Shown here piece after piece: positions 9,151 through 18,857 of a stretch of 64,000 bases of DNA. Position 1 is the stretch's first letter; each line of letters starts with the position of its first letter. The position numbers and the translations under genes were made by a program. Origin of the DNA: Euwallacea fornicatus (lineage: Eukaryota > Arthropoda > Insecta > Coleoptera > Curculionidae); the NCBI RefSeq assembly GCF_040115645.1, contig NW_027096078.1, positions 124,001 through 188,000 of the forward strand, read 5' to 3'. The notes beneath the pieces were generated by a model. The model saw only the letters and a program-made list of their open reading frames with translations, had not been told where the DNA came from and ran no database searches.

Positions 9151-10542
9151 ATGGATCTCCAAACGACTGAAGGGATAAACAAGGCCGAAGAGGCCATGAG
9201 CTGCCAGGAAATAAAAGGAAATCCCGAAGCCCTGTTCCTCCTAAACAGGCATTTATTTGACGCCAACAAGGCGTTAATTAAACGCGTGGAGCAACTAGAG
9301 AAGATGCTCCAAGAGCAGACTGAGATGCTGAAAAGCATAAAAGAATCAGTCCAAAGCGATGACCAAGTTAGAAGGAAGAAAAAGAGGACCATTCAACAAG
9401 AAGAATCGGAGGAAGAAGACAATGACGAGGACGAAGCCATGGAGATGGATTTCAAGAAAATCCAACAACAACAGGCCATGGAGAAACGGAAAACAACAAA
9501 GGTAGGTGCAAATAACGCAACTATAACTAAAACTATTTTAGGTAGATCGGCCAACACCACCCCCGGGCCAAGCGAACGCGACATCACCGAAGCCGGCCCA
9601 AGTAGACTGGACAACACCACCCCCGGACAAAACAGGACCGACGGAAAGCAGAAGATTCCACCAATAGTGATTAAAAATGCCAACGACTGGACGGCCGTCA
9701 GCAACAGGATCAGGACGAAGAAAATTGGATACAACAAAGCCAAGATGACGGGACAAGGAGTAGCCATCACGACTAACTCGGCCGAGGACTACAGGGCCCT
9801 AGCCAAACTCTTGAAGGACGACAAGCGTGAATTCCACACATTCCAACTGCCTGAGGACAAAAAAGTTCGTGCCGTAATTGGACGTCTACCGGACAACTTG
9901 ACGGAAGACGAAGTAAAAGAGGACCTAATACATCAAGGAATCACCCCAGCTTCAGTGCAAAGGATGAAAAGCCGGAAGGACAAAAGGACCCTGCCATTAT
10001 TCCTAGTCCAAGTGGAGCAAGAAGATAGGGCCAAAATCTTCGCAGTCAAATCGTGCTGCGATTTGATTGTCCGAGTAGAACCACAAAGACAGCAACAAGG
10101 ACCGACGCAATGCCACCGTTGTCAGAGGTTTGGATATTCCCAGACTTTTTGCACGGCAGCAGCCAAGTGCGTGAAATGTGGGGACAACCATCACAGCGGA
10201 GAATGCACAAAGGCCAGGAACGTCCCGGCCAAATGCGCAAACTGTGGAGGCGCCCATCCCGCCAGCTACAGGGGCTGCAAGAAGATCCCGCAACAACTGA
10301 AGGCACATCAAAAGGCACCCCCCAAGAACCAGGAGCCAAAGAGGACAATGAAGGACGCCCTCCCCCCGGCACCATTCAAACCGGGAAACACATATGCAGG
10401 AGCGGCCAAGAAGACATCAAAAACATCAAACACGCAAGTAGCCAAAGAGCCTGTTGACTTCCAGCAGGCTCTTAAGCAAATGCAAATGATGTACTCAGCA
10501 ATGAGTGCATTTTTTGCTAACCTTCCCAAAATAGAACATTAA
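9151..10542 (+). CDS. J3 ORF1: Gag-like nucleic-acid-binding protein, intact
   Basis: 463 residues, open from ATG to TAA. Order: N-terminal coiled coil (about residues 35-85, NKALIKRVEQLEKMLQEQTE), basic patch RRKKKRT, acidic segment EESEEEDNDEDEAMEMD, then KIPPIVIKNANDW, the PRE_C2HC-like part (FHTFQLPEDKKVRAVIGRLP), and three cysteine knuckles: CHRCQRFGYSQTFC, CVKCGDNHHSGEC and CANCGGAHPASYRGC. It ends with the conserved VDFQQALKQMQMMYSAMSAFF. The protein should coat element RNA and take it to DNA. ATG 9151 is chosen because J4 and J7 start at the same MDL. The stop TAA overlaps the ORF2 start as TAATG, and a 12-bp hairpin lies in the last 100 nt of the gene. One knuckle has Tyr where the others have His (FGYSQ; usually FGHSQ), which may weaken zinc binding. 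Confidence 0.9.
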   Translation: MDLQTTEGINKAEEAMSCQEIKGNPEALFLLNRHLFDANKALIKRVEQLEKMLQEQTEMLKSIKESVQSDDQVRRKKKRTIQQEESEEEDNDEDEAMEMDFKKIQQQQAMEKRKTTKVGANNATITKTILGRSANTTPGPSERDITEAGPSRLDNTTPGQNRTDGKQKIPPIVIKNANDWTAVSNRIRTKKIGYNKAKMTGQGVAITTNSAEDYRALAKLLKDDKREFHTFQLPEDKKVRAVIGRLPDNLTEDEVKEDLIHQGITPASVQRMKSRKDKRTLPLFLVQVEQEDRAKIFAVKSCCDLIVRVEPQRQQQGPTQCHRCQRFGYSQTFCTAAAKCVKCGDNHHSGECTKARNVPAKCANCGGAHPASYRGCKKIPQQLKAHQKAPPKNQEPKRTMKDALPPAPFKPGNTYAGAAKKTSKTSNTQVAKEPVDFQQALKQMQMMYSAMSAFFANLPKIEH

Positions 10543-13246
10543 TGGATCTACACCCTTCTTTTTCAGCATTGCAGATAATATCGTGGAACATCAACGGTAT
10601 TATAGGGCGTAAAAACGAGCTGCAGGAGCTGCTAGAACGCCTGGACATCGACGTAGCCGCCATCCAAGAGACGAAGCTGACACCGACGGACGACTTCAGA
10701 ATCCCGGGATACCGAATCCACAGGAAGGACAATGACAATCCGAGACGATCAAGGAGACGAGGAACCGCACTACTGGTGAGAAACAATATCCAGCACGCTC
10801 AGCTGCCACCAATCCAGACGGAACACATGGACGCCATAGCAGTTGAAGTCAACACCTGCAAGGGACGTTTGAGAATTTCATCCTGCTAACACCCGCCGCA
10901 AACCGACTCTCTGCAAAACGATATAGATGAAGCTCTTTTCAGACGACAAGGGGGACAACATATCGCAATCGACGATTTCAATGCCAAATCGCCCGATTGG
11001 CACAGCAGGACGACGAACGGGAACGGCTACCAGCTGAGGACCTTCCTACGAAGACGGGACGACGTTCATGTGATGGCAACTGAAGAACCCACCCACTTGG
11101 CAACGACGTGCTGGACATTATGATCACCAGGAATCTAGCAATGGAAACCGAAATTGAGGTCATCAATGAGGGATCCTCTGATCATAACCCGATTTTATTG
11201 ATTTTAGAAGACGGGACGACCGAGGAAGACACGATCACAACCAGAAGGACGAACTGGAAGCTATTCAAGACGACCCTGCAAAAGAACCTATCGGCCATTG
11301 GGAGACTGCAAAGCAACACTGACATAGAAGATGCCATTTCAACGCTCGAAGCGGACATTAAGACAGCAATGGAAGCCAGCTCCAAGACGATCATCAAACC
11401 AAGGATGAAGAACTACCTCGCGGCAGCAATCCCGGAGGAAACCAAACAGCTGATCCGGCAAAGACGGAAGGCAAAGAGGAAGGCATTTAGGACCGGCGCT
11501 CCTGCGGACAAGAACGCACTAAACCAGGTAAATAGGAGAGTAAAAGCTGCATTACAGGAACACAAGGAACAACAGTGGCAAGCGCACCTGGAATCCCTGA
11601 ACCCAGATAACCGGAGCATGTGGAAGACGCTCAAGGCAATCAAAGCGAAAAGGAAACCGATCCCAGCCATCCACGGGGAACGGGGTATAGTCTACACCAT
11701 CGAGGACAAAGCAGAGGCATTTGCAGATTGCCTAGCTAGACAGTTCAGACCAAACCAAACCAAGGATAAGGACGCCAAGGACTGGGAAGAAGAAGTCAAC
11801 AAGCGCATCCAAAACCTACAGACGACCGGAGAAGAAGGAAACACACGACACGCCACGCCCAACGAAATCAAGGCCATACTGAAGCACCTCAACATCAGGA
11901 AAGGACCAGGATGCGACCAGATAGGGAGCAGAGTCCTCAAGGAACTGCCACAAAGAGGGATAGCCGCATTACTAGCCATCACGAATGCGGTACTCAGACA
12001 GAGACACTTCCCGACGAACTGGAAGAGAGCGGACATCATCCTGTTCCCGAAACCAGGTAAAAATCATCTTTTTCCACAGAATTACAGACCTATTAGCCTG
12101 CTACCGCTAATGGGGAAAGTCGTGGAGAGGGTGATACTTAGGAGACTGACAGACTGCGAGGAGGAACTCAAAATCATCCCGGACGGGCAATTTGGATTCA
12201 GGAAGCAGCACTCGACCGAACTACAAGTGCTGCGAGTGGTGGAGCACGTGACCGAGAGCTTCAACAAGAGACAAGCCACGGGAGCAATACTGCTGGACGT
12301 CGCGAAGGCCTTTGACAGTGTATGGCACAGAGGACTGCTAGTGAGACTGTTGGACTCCGGACTCCCGGTACCACTGGTCAAGCTAGTGCAATCTTTCCTC
12401 TCTGACAGGGAATTCCGCGTCAAGCTGGACGGATGCTACTCAACCCACAGGACCATAGAAGCAGGAGTACCCCAGGGAGCGGTACTGTCGCCGTTCCTAT
12501 ACAACGTCTACGTATCGGATCCCCCCAGGACAGAAAGGACGGAACTGGCACTATACGCGGACGACACGGCAATACTAGCACGATCTGGCAACGGAAAACA
12601 GCTAGTCAAGTACCTGCAACAAGAAGTCACAGCGCTGGAAAAATGGTTCGCCAAGTGGAAGATCAACGCCAACGCCGAGAAAACACAGGCCATAGTTTTC
12701 ACCCGTAGGAAGAAGCTCAAGACGGAGGACAAAGTGATGATCCAACAGAAGCCAGTACAATGGAGCAAGAACGTTACGTACCTTGGAGTACACATGGACG
12801 AGAAGCTCACGTGGAAGCAACACATCGAGAAGACCAGACTAAGGGCAAAGATGACGAGGGCGAAGCTCTACCCCATGATCAGCAGTAAGTCCAAGCTACC
12901 GCTCAGGAACAAGATCACACTGGTCAAGACAGTGATCCAACCACAACTGACGTACGCATCAACAGCATGGGGGTATGCAGCCAAGTCGCACCTGAACCGC
13001 CTTCAGGCAGTGGAAAACATTGCACTGAGGACGATTCTAAACGCGCCTTGGTACGTCAGCAACGAGACAATCAGAAGGGACCTCAACTACACGCCGATGA
13101 CGGAAGTCATTAGAAGCCATGCCACCAAGACGTTCCAAACCACGGAAGACCACACCAACGAACTGATCAGGAAGGCAACGGACTACCAACTGGAGGATGC
13201 CATCCCACACAAGAGGCCACGACACCAACTTCTGGACAATGGATGA
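10542..13246 (+). pseudogene. J3 ORF2: endonuclease plus reverse transcriptase, two lesions
   Basis: The ATG shares its A with the ORF1 stop. The endonuclease begins LQIISWNINGI and has IQETKL; a TAA at 10887-10889 (TAC in J7) cuts it short. The GDFNAKS motif is altered to DDFNAKS. A 13-bp deletion near 11,103, between two CGACG copies, shifts the frame. From 11108 the frame is open to 13246 and keeps all RT motifs: GPGCDQIGSRVLKEL, NYRPISLLPLMGKV, LLDVAKAFDSVWHRG, AGVPQGAVLSPFL, YADDTAILARS and VTYLGVHMDEKLTW, with a C-terminus ending RPRHQLLDNG. The RT half therefore looks catalytically complete, while the nuclease half does not. Confidence 0.9.
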
Positions 13247-13728
13247 CAATAGGGAGCCAACCAACAGGACACTAATAAAAATTATTCTTTTCAAGACACT
13301 AATTAAAAATCTATTTTTTACAGGATTTATTCTTTCAGGACACTAATCAAAAATTTATTTACAGGATTTATTTTACAGGACTTGTAAAAAAGGCATTCAC
13401 AACGATGTATGAACAAGGACCGAAAGCAATTCGGGACTTTGACATCATCGTCTGTGAAATAAGACCAAAAAGAGCCGACAAACAAAAAAATGGACCACAA
13501 CAACAACATAAAAGATGCTAGAAAATCCCTTGTCGGCGGGAAAATTCTAGCCAAAGATCAGGGGGGGACCTAAACCATCTCCCCTCAAAAGAGGAAAAAG
13601 GATCCCAAAGAGATGACTGAGTAAGAAGCGACGGTCCCGCTTGTCTCTCTTATACACAGGTCAAAACAAAGCGACCCAAAACCGAGATCGAGGTTGTTCG
13701 GGCACGGGCTCGAAAACTTTTTAAACAC
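13247..13728 (+). other. J3 3' UTR
   Basis: Untranslated sequence between the ORF2 stop and the conserved 3' module. It contains short imperfect tandem pieces near 13,262-13,385 (repeats of TTCAGGACACTAATnAAAA / TTTACAGGATTTATT). No open frame of note. Confidence 0.6.
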
Positions 13729-13842
13729 GGGGATTTTTTAGTGGGTGAAAACCCCACAAAGGCTGGTGCACGGGCACCAGTATCGTCTTACCGACAAGAT
13801 TTTTTGCCCCAGGGTCGCGCCCCTAAAAAAAAAAAAAAAAAA
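13729..13842 (+). repeat. Conserved 3' terminal module and A tail of J3
   Basis: Same architecture as in J1 but with diverged letters. First hairpin GGGG...CCCC, then a perfect 7-bp stem CTGGTGC-ACGG-GCACCAG, then AGGG-TCGCGC-CCCT before an 18-A run (13825-13842). Relative to J1 the outer pair of the last hairpin changes from G-C to A-T on both sides, as expected if the RNA fold is kept. Confidence 0.82.
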
Positions 13843-14253
13843 CCGCCAACCCTTCAGTTTTGTTCAGTGTTCGGTGCGATTCGGTCGTGGCTCTTGCTCT
13901 TGCTCGAGATATCGACGCGCTGTGGCGGTGAATGTGCAACTTGTGCGATTAGTACGTGAGTGCTGAAAAAGTGCAATTCGGACTCATGTGAATGCTTTTC
14001 TCAAAGCATAGATCGCGACTTGGTGAAAGTGCGATTGCGGAAAATACCGCTGGGGTTTTTATTAAAAAGAAAATCGTTTAAGAAAAAGAAAATCGTACCA
14101 CGTGGTCTATGTCTTTCTAAAGATAAGTCACGTGGAAATCAAAACAAATTACCCTGCGGTGCGTGTGAGTGCGTGTCGCGAAGTGTGTCGATTTGTGCGA
14201 AATCCAAACCAAAGACAGACCCGAGTGTGTCAAAATTCAAGGAGGACGGAGAA

Positions 14254-15616
14254 ATGGATCTCCTCACAAAAGCCGAGGAAGCCATGCGATGCGAGGAGAT
14301 AAAAAAGAATCCCGAGGCCCTGCTGTTGCTCAACAAGCACCTGTTTGATGCCAATAAGGCATTGATCAAGCGTGTGGAACAACTGGAAAGAATGCTGCAA
14401 GACCAGTCTGAGATGCTAAAAAGCATCAAGGAATCGGTTCAAGGAAATGAGAACGTGAGGAGAAAAAAGAAAAGGACCCAAAAGGAGGAGGAATCTGAAG
14501 GGGACGAAGACGAGGACATGGAGAAGGAGTTGGATTCTAGGCAGATTCAACAAGAACAAGCGAGGGAAAAGCAACGACAAATTAATAAGGTTAGTGACAG
14601 TAGAGTAGATAAAACTTCCTCAAGCACGGGGAAGCAAAGCGACACCGAAACAAAACCAAGTAGACTGGCCGACACCACCCCCGCCCAAGTAGACGCGACA
14701 TTGATGAAGCCGGCCCAAGTGGACTGGCCGGCACCACCCAAATCAAAACAAAAATCCCGCCAATCGTGATAAATAATGCAAACGATTGGACAATCGTAAG
14801 CAACAAGATAAGGACCAGAAAAATTGGCTATAATAAGGCCAAAATGACTGGCCAAGGAGTGGCCATAACAACAAATTCAGCCGAAGACTACAGAGCTTTG
14901 GCCAGACTATTAAAAGAAGACAAACGTGAATTCCACACCTATTCACTACCCGAGGACAAAAAGGTGAGGGCGGTAGTAGAACAGAAGAAGACATAATGAA
15001 AGATTTAAATGAACAAGGAATAAATCCGATTTCCGTTCAGCGCATGAAGTCCCGCAAGGACAAAAAAGCGCTGCCACTAGTACTAGTACAAGTGGAAAAA
15101 GAGGAAAAACAAAAAATCTTTGAACTAACTACTTGCTGTCACTTAGTAGTGAAAGTAGAACCCCAGAGGCAACAACTAGGACCATCACAGTGCCATAGGT
15201 GTCAGAAATTCGGACACACTCAGAACTTCTGCACCGCGGCGGCCAAATGCGTCAAATGTGGAGGCAGCCACCATAGTGGTGAATGTACAAAGGCCAGAAA
15301 CGTCCCGGCCACATGTGCAAACTGCGGTGGCGCCCATCCAGCCAGCTACCGAGGATGCAAAAGTGTCCCCCAGCAACAAAAACAGCAACCGAAGACAGCA
15401 AAAACCCAAGAGACCAAAAAATCGGTGAAGGACGCACCAGCTCCACCCCCATTCAAGCCAGGAACAAGTTACGCAGGAGTAACCAAAGGAAAAACTCAAA
15501 CCAAGAAGGACGACACAAAAGAGCCCGTTGATTTTCAACAGACTCTAAAACAAATGCAGATGATGTACTCCGCAATGAGTGCATTCTTTGCCAATCTTCC
15601 GAAATTGCAGGGTTAA
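14254..15616 (+). pseudogene. J4 ORF1: Gag-like protein with two frameshifts
   Basis: Starts MDLLTKAEEAMRCEEIKKNP as in J3 and shows the same coiled coil, RRKKKRT patch and acidic run. One frame change near 14,750-14,766 and a second near 14,975-14,995, where about 40 bp are also lost after KKVRAVV, split it into three frames. The knuckles are complete (CHRCQKFGHTQNFC, CVKCGGSHHSGEC, CANCGGAHPASYRGC), and the end VDFQQTLKQMQMMYSAMSA is kept. The TAA overlaps the ORF2 ATG (15614-15618). It would have bound element RNA; the N-terminal assembly domain is now out of frame with the knuckles. Confidence 0.87.
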
Positions 15617-16995
15617 TGGATCTACACCCGCAAAAAACGGCACTGCAGATAATATCGTGGAACATCAACGGTATTAAAGGGCGTAAAACTGAACTGCAGG
15701 AGCTACTAGAACGCCTGGACATAGACATAGCTGCCATACAAGAAACAAGGCTTCGATCCACGCAAGACTTCAAAATTCCAGGTTATCAAATCCACAGGAA
15801 GGATAACGATGTCCCGGGACAAAGAGGTTCAGCAATTCTGGTAAGAAACAATATACAGCACGCTCAGTTACCACCAATCCAAACGGAACACATGGACGCC
15901 ATTGCAGTGGAAATCGATACTGATAAGGGCAGATTAAGGATCACCTCCTGCTATCTTCCTACAAAAATCGACTCACTGCAAACAGACCTGGAAAATGCTC
16001 TTTTCCAGAAGCAAAGGGGCCAACATATAGCAATCGGGGATTTTAACGCAAAATCCCCAGATTGGAACAGCAGATCTACCAACCACAACGGTAGAAAACT
16101 AAAGAGGTTCCTAGAAAAACGGGACGACGTCCATGTTATGGCTACTGAAGAACCCACGCACATAGCAAACGCGGGAAGAAATGACGTGCTGGACATCATG
16201 ATTACCAAGGATTTAGCCATGGCAGCCGAAATTAAAGTAATAAACGAGGGATCATCTGACCACAACCCTATCCTAGTGGTCCCAGATGACAACAAACCAA
16301 AAGAGGATACAGTCGTCACTACCAGAACAAATTGGCTACTATTTAACAAAACATTGCAGGAAAATCTTTCCGACATAGAGAGATTAACATGCAAAAAAGA
16401 TATAGAGATGGCCGTATCAACATTTGAAACGGACATTAAATCAGCAATGGAAGCCAGTTCTAAAACAATAGTGAAACCGAGGATACGTAACTACTTAGCA
16501 AGTATCCCGGAAGCAACAAAACGACTTATCCAAGAAAGGAGGCATGCCAAGAAAAAGGCATTCAGGACCAACGACCCGGCTGACAAAAAAGCTATGAACC
16601 AACTGAACAGGAGGGTCAAAGCAGCATTGCAAGAAGCAAGGGAACAACAGTGGCAAGAATACTTGGAAACCTTGAACCAGCAAGACAGGAGCATGTGGAA
16701 AACGCTAAAGGCCATAAAAACCAAGCGAAAACCGATCCCGCCCATCCACGGGGAACGAGGAATCGTATACACAGCTCCTGACAAAGCAGAAGCATTCGCA
16801 GACTGTTTAGAAAGACAGTTCAAAGAAAACAAATCCAAGGACAAGGAAGCAAAAGACTGGGAAATCAAAGTAAACCTAATAATTCAAAGGCACACACAGG
16901 CTGGTGCGCCGGCACCAGTATCGTCTTACCGACAAGATTTTTTGCCCCAGGGTCGCGCCCCTAAACAAAAAAAAAAACCGATCGAGAAATCGTAA
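15616..16995 (+). CDS. J4 ORF2 remnant: APE endonuclease without reverse transcriptase
   Basis: An open frame of 459 residues beginning MDLHPQKTALQIISWNING. The endonuclease is complete by motif: IQETRL, IAIGDFNAKSPDWN, VLDIMITKDLA and NEGSSDHNPILVV. The following linker region reaches DKAEAFADCLERQF, then the frame runs through the deletion joint at about 16,889 into the 3' module and ends at 16,995, a few bases inside J5. A full ORF2 has about 900 residues, so roughly half is missing, including every RT motif. Such a product could at most nick DNA. Whether it is made is unknown; it may be simply an undamaged stump. Confidence 0.75.
   Translation: MDLHPQKTALQIISWNINGIKGRKTELQELLERLDIDIAAIQETRLRSTQDFKIPGYQIHRKDNDVPGQRGSAILVRNNIQHAQLPPIQTEHMDAIAVEIDTDKGRLRITSCYLPTKIDSLQTDLENALFQKQRGQHIAIGDFNAKSPDWNSRSTNHNGRKLKRFLEKRDDVHVMATEEPTHIANAGRNDVLDIMITKDLAMAAEIKVINEGSSDHNPILVVPDDNKPKEDTVVTTRTNWLLFNKTLQENLSDIERLTCKKDIEMAVSTFETDIKSAMEASSKTIVKPRIRNYLASIPEATKRLIQERRHAKKKAFRTNDPADKKAMNQLNRRVKAALQEAREQQWQEYLETLNQQDRSMWKTLKAIKTKRKPIPPIHGERGIVYTAPDKAEAFADCLERQFKENKSKDKEAKDWEIKVNLIIQRHTQAGAPAPVSSYRQDFLPQGRAPKQKKKPIEKS
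16892..16977 (+). repeat. Partial 3' terminal module and A tail of J4
   Basis: Retains the second and third hairpins (CTGGTGC-GCCG-GCACCAG and AGGG-TCGCGC-CCCT) and an A-rich tail with one C, but lacks the first GGGGTTT/AAACCCC hairpin. J5 starts directly after it. Confidence 0.78.
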
Positions 16996-17420
16996 AGAAC
17001 AGACGTGCCTAGAGCAAACAGAAAATTTCGTGAAAAGACGCGAGTCGTAAAAATTTGGGATCACCCAAATAAATGCGAACCGCGACTAATCGGCGAAAGA
17101 AACTCGAGTGTCGTTCTGATACGTACGACCGACGCCATTGCCCAATTACCGGGGCAACCGTGACGGGCCAACCCACCCAATCGAGACGACCGTCCGATAT
17201 TATAAATCGGCCGGAATATTTCGGGTCGAGCGACACACCTTTGATAGGTGTAAATCGGCCAGAAATTAGGTCCATGACCTAATCGGCCAGAGTGCTCATA
17301 GTTTTGTCATAATAGCGTGTTTTTAAACACGCGCACCATTTTTAAACTAACTACTAAATCTCTTTCAGGAAAATTAACAAAATAAATAGTTTGATTACAG
17401 GATAAACCAAAGGAAATACC
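16978..17420 (+). promoter_or_regulatory. J5 5' UTR
   Basis: Shares the block GAACAGACGTGCC with J8 near the 5' end. Contains repeated elements of the form AATCGGCC (near 17,205, 17,253 and 17,280), a palindrome GCGTGTTTTTAAACACGC (about 17,317-17,334) and a pyrimidine-rich tract ending in CAG (about 17,360-17,370), which resembles a splice acceptor. Promoter function is inferred from the clade only. Confidence 0.55.
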
Positions 17421-18857
17421 ATGGCCGAAGGCCTGCTGAAGCCTAGCGCGTTAAATCTCCTGCGGCAGCAAGAAGATTTGAGCGATGCGCAAAAACAGAT
17501 GGCAGTGAAAGATCTACAGACAAACCCCAGCAGCCTCATGGAACTTAATAAGTTCCTCATGGAGAGCAATAAGGCGCTCATGGAGGCCAACCAGGCCCTC
17601 AACAAAAGAGTTGAGGAGCTGGAGCAAATGCTTGCTAAACAGAATAAAATGTTCGAGCAACAAGCCGAGATGCTGAAAAGCATCAAAGCAAACATGGATA
17701 GAAACGAAAACAAAGGCCGAGAAGATGAGTTAAAAAGAAAGAAGAAAAAGACGACATGGACGCCTGCAAATGAGGAAGAAAACCAAGACCCACAGGAGCA
17801 AGAAGCATCACAAGAGGACGAAGAAATGGAGGTAGCCGACTTTCATACAATACAGAAGCAGCAGAAAGAGGAAAAAACAAAAGAAGCGAAAAACCAAGAA
17901 ACCAACAAACCAGGACCCAGCAAAATAACTGACGCAGCAGTCCCAGAGGAGCAAAAGAAACAGAAAATACCGCCTGTTATTATTGCTAATGCTCAGGACT
18001 GGACCATAGCCTGCAACAGACTAAGGTCAAAAAAGATTAGCTTCAACGAAGCCAAGATGACCGGGAAGGGAGTAACTATCTCCCCAAATACCGCCGAGGA
18101 CTATAGGGCTATGACCAAACTCTTAAGGGGCGACAAAAAGGAGTTCCATACATACAGCTTACCAGAAAAAAATAAGATACGAGTAGTTCTAGGACAAATT
18201 CCTGTAAATATCACCAAGGAAGAGGTAAAAAGTGACCTAATAAAACAAGGGATCATTCCTCACTCGGTACAGAGGATGAAGAGCAGGGTGGATAAACGCA
18301 CCTTGGGACTACTTCTAGTCCAAGTCAGCACGGAGGACAAACAGAAAATTAACGGAGTCAAATTCTGTTGCAACCTCAGTGTAAGAGTTGAAGCCCAGAG
18401 ACAACCAAAAGGGCCAACTCAATGCCATAGGTGCCAGAAATTCGGGTACTCCCAGATGCACTGTACTGCATTAGCAAAGTGTGTAAAATGCGGAGGCAAT
18501 CATCACAGCGGTGATTGCAAAAAAGCGAGGAACATCCCGGCTAAATGTGCCAACTGTGGAGGACCTCACCCAGCTAATTATAAGGGATGCAAGAAATTTC
18601 CTCAACTCCCAAAAAAACAAGAAGAAGCCAAGACAAAATCAGTGGTCGTAAAGGTGGCTAAACAACAACTAAAAGCCGCCCCTCCCCCACCACCATTCAA
18701 ACCAGGCATGAGCTACGCATCAGTAGCTAAAAATAATGAGAGGAAAAACCAAAAAAATGAGGAGCCTGTTGATTTCCAACAGGCCCTTAAACAGATGCAA
18801 ACAATGTACTCAGCAATGAGTGCATTCTTTGCGAATTTGCCAAAACTACAAGGTTAA
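17421..18857 (+). CDS. J5 ORF1: Gag-like nucleic-acid-binding protein, intact
   Basis: 478 residues with an unbroken frame. The N-terminus (residues 30-95) is a long coiled coil (NKALMEANQALNKRVEELEQ). It is followed by KRKKKKT and an acidic stretch, KIPPVIIANAQDW, FHTYSLPEKNKIRVVLGQIP, and the knuckles CHRCQKFGYSQMHC, CVKCGGNHHSGDC and CANCGGPHPANYKGC. A basic, proline-rich stretch and VDFQQALKQMQTMYSAMSA close the protein. It is expected to multimerise and carry element RNA. The first knuckle has Tyr where most copies have His, as in J3. TAA and the ORF2 ATG overlap (18855-18859). One of only two complete ORF1 frames in the window. Confidence 0.9.
   Translation: MAEGLLKPSALNLLRQQEDLSDAQKQMAVKDLQTNPSSLMELNKFLMESNKALMEANQALNKRVEELEQMLAKQNKMFEQQAEMLKSIKANMDRNENKGREDELKRKKKKTTWTPANEEENQDPQEQEASQEDEEMEVADFHTIQKQQKEEKTKEAKNQETNKPGPSKITDAAVPEEQKKQKIPPVIIANAQDWTIACNRLRSKKISFNEAKMTGKGVTISPNTAEDYRAMTKLLRGDKKEFHTYSLPEKNKIRVVLGQIPVNITKEEVKSDLIKQGIIPHSVQRMKSRVDKRTLGLLLVQVSTEDKQKINGVKFCCNLSVRVEAQRQPKGPTQCHRCQKFGYSQMHCTALAKCVKCGGNHHSGDCKKARNIPAKCANCGGPHPANYKGCKKFPQLPKKQEEAKTKSVVVKVAKQQLKAAPPPPPFKPGMSYASVAKNNERKNQKNEEPVDFQQALKQMQTMYSAMSAFFANLPKLQG

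Larger units (their letters stand above)
8784..13842 (+). mobile_element. Jockey-like retrotransposon J3, full length
   Basis: Runs from a 5' end that begins CCGATCGAGAAA (8784; J5 begins the same way) through the 5' UTR, ORF1, ORF2, 3' UTR, conserved 3' module and an A run ending at 13842, where J4 begins. Its 5' UTR is nearly identical to J9 at the window's right edge (63,645-64,000) and to J7, so this subfamily has several recent copies. Length is about 5.06 kb. It is damaged only in ORF2 (one stop, one 13-bp deletion). Confidence 0.88.
13843..16977 (+). mobile_element. Jockey-like retrotransposon J4 with internal RT deletion
   Basis: Abuts the J3 A tail at its 5' side and J5 at its 3' side. 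The 5' UTR covers about 13,843-14,253. ORF1 and the endonuclease part of ORF2 are present, then at about 16,889 the sequence jumps directly into the 3' module (CACACAGGCTGGTG...), so the whole RT domain and 3' UTR are missing. About 3.1 kb. Confidence 0.87.
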
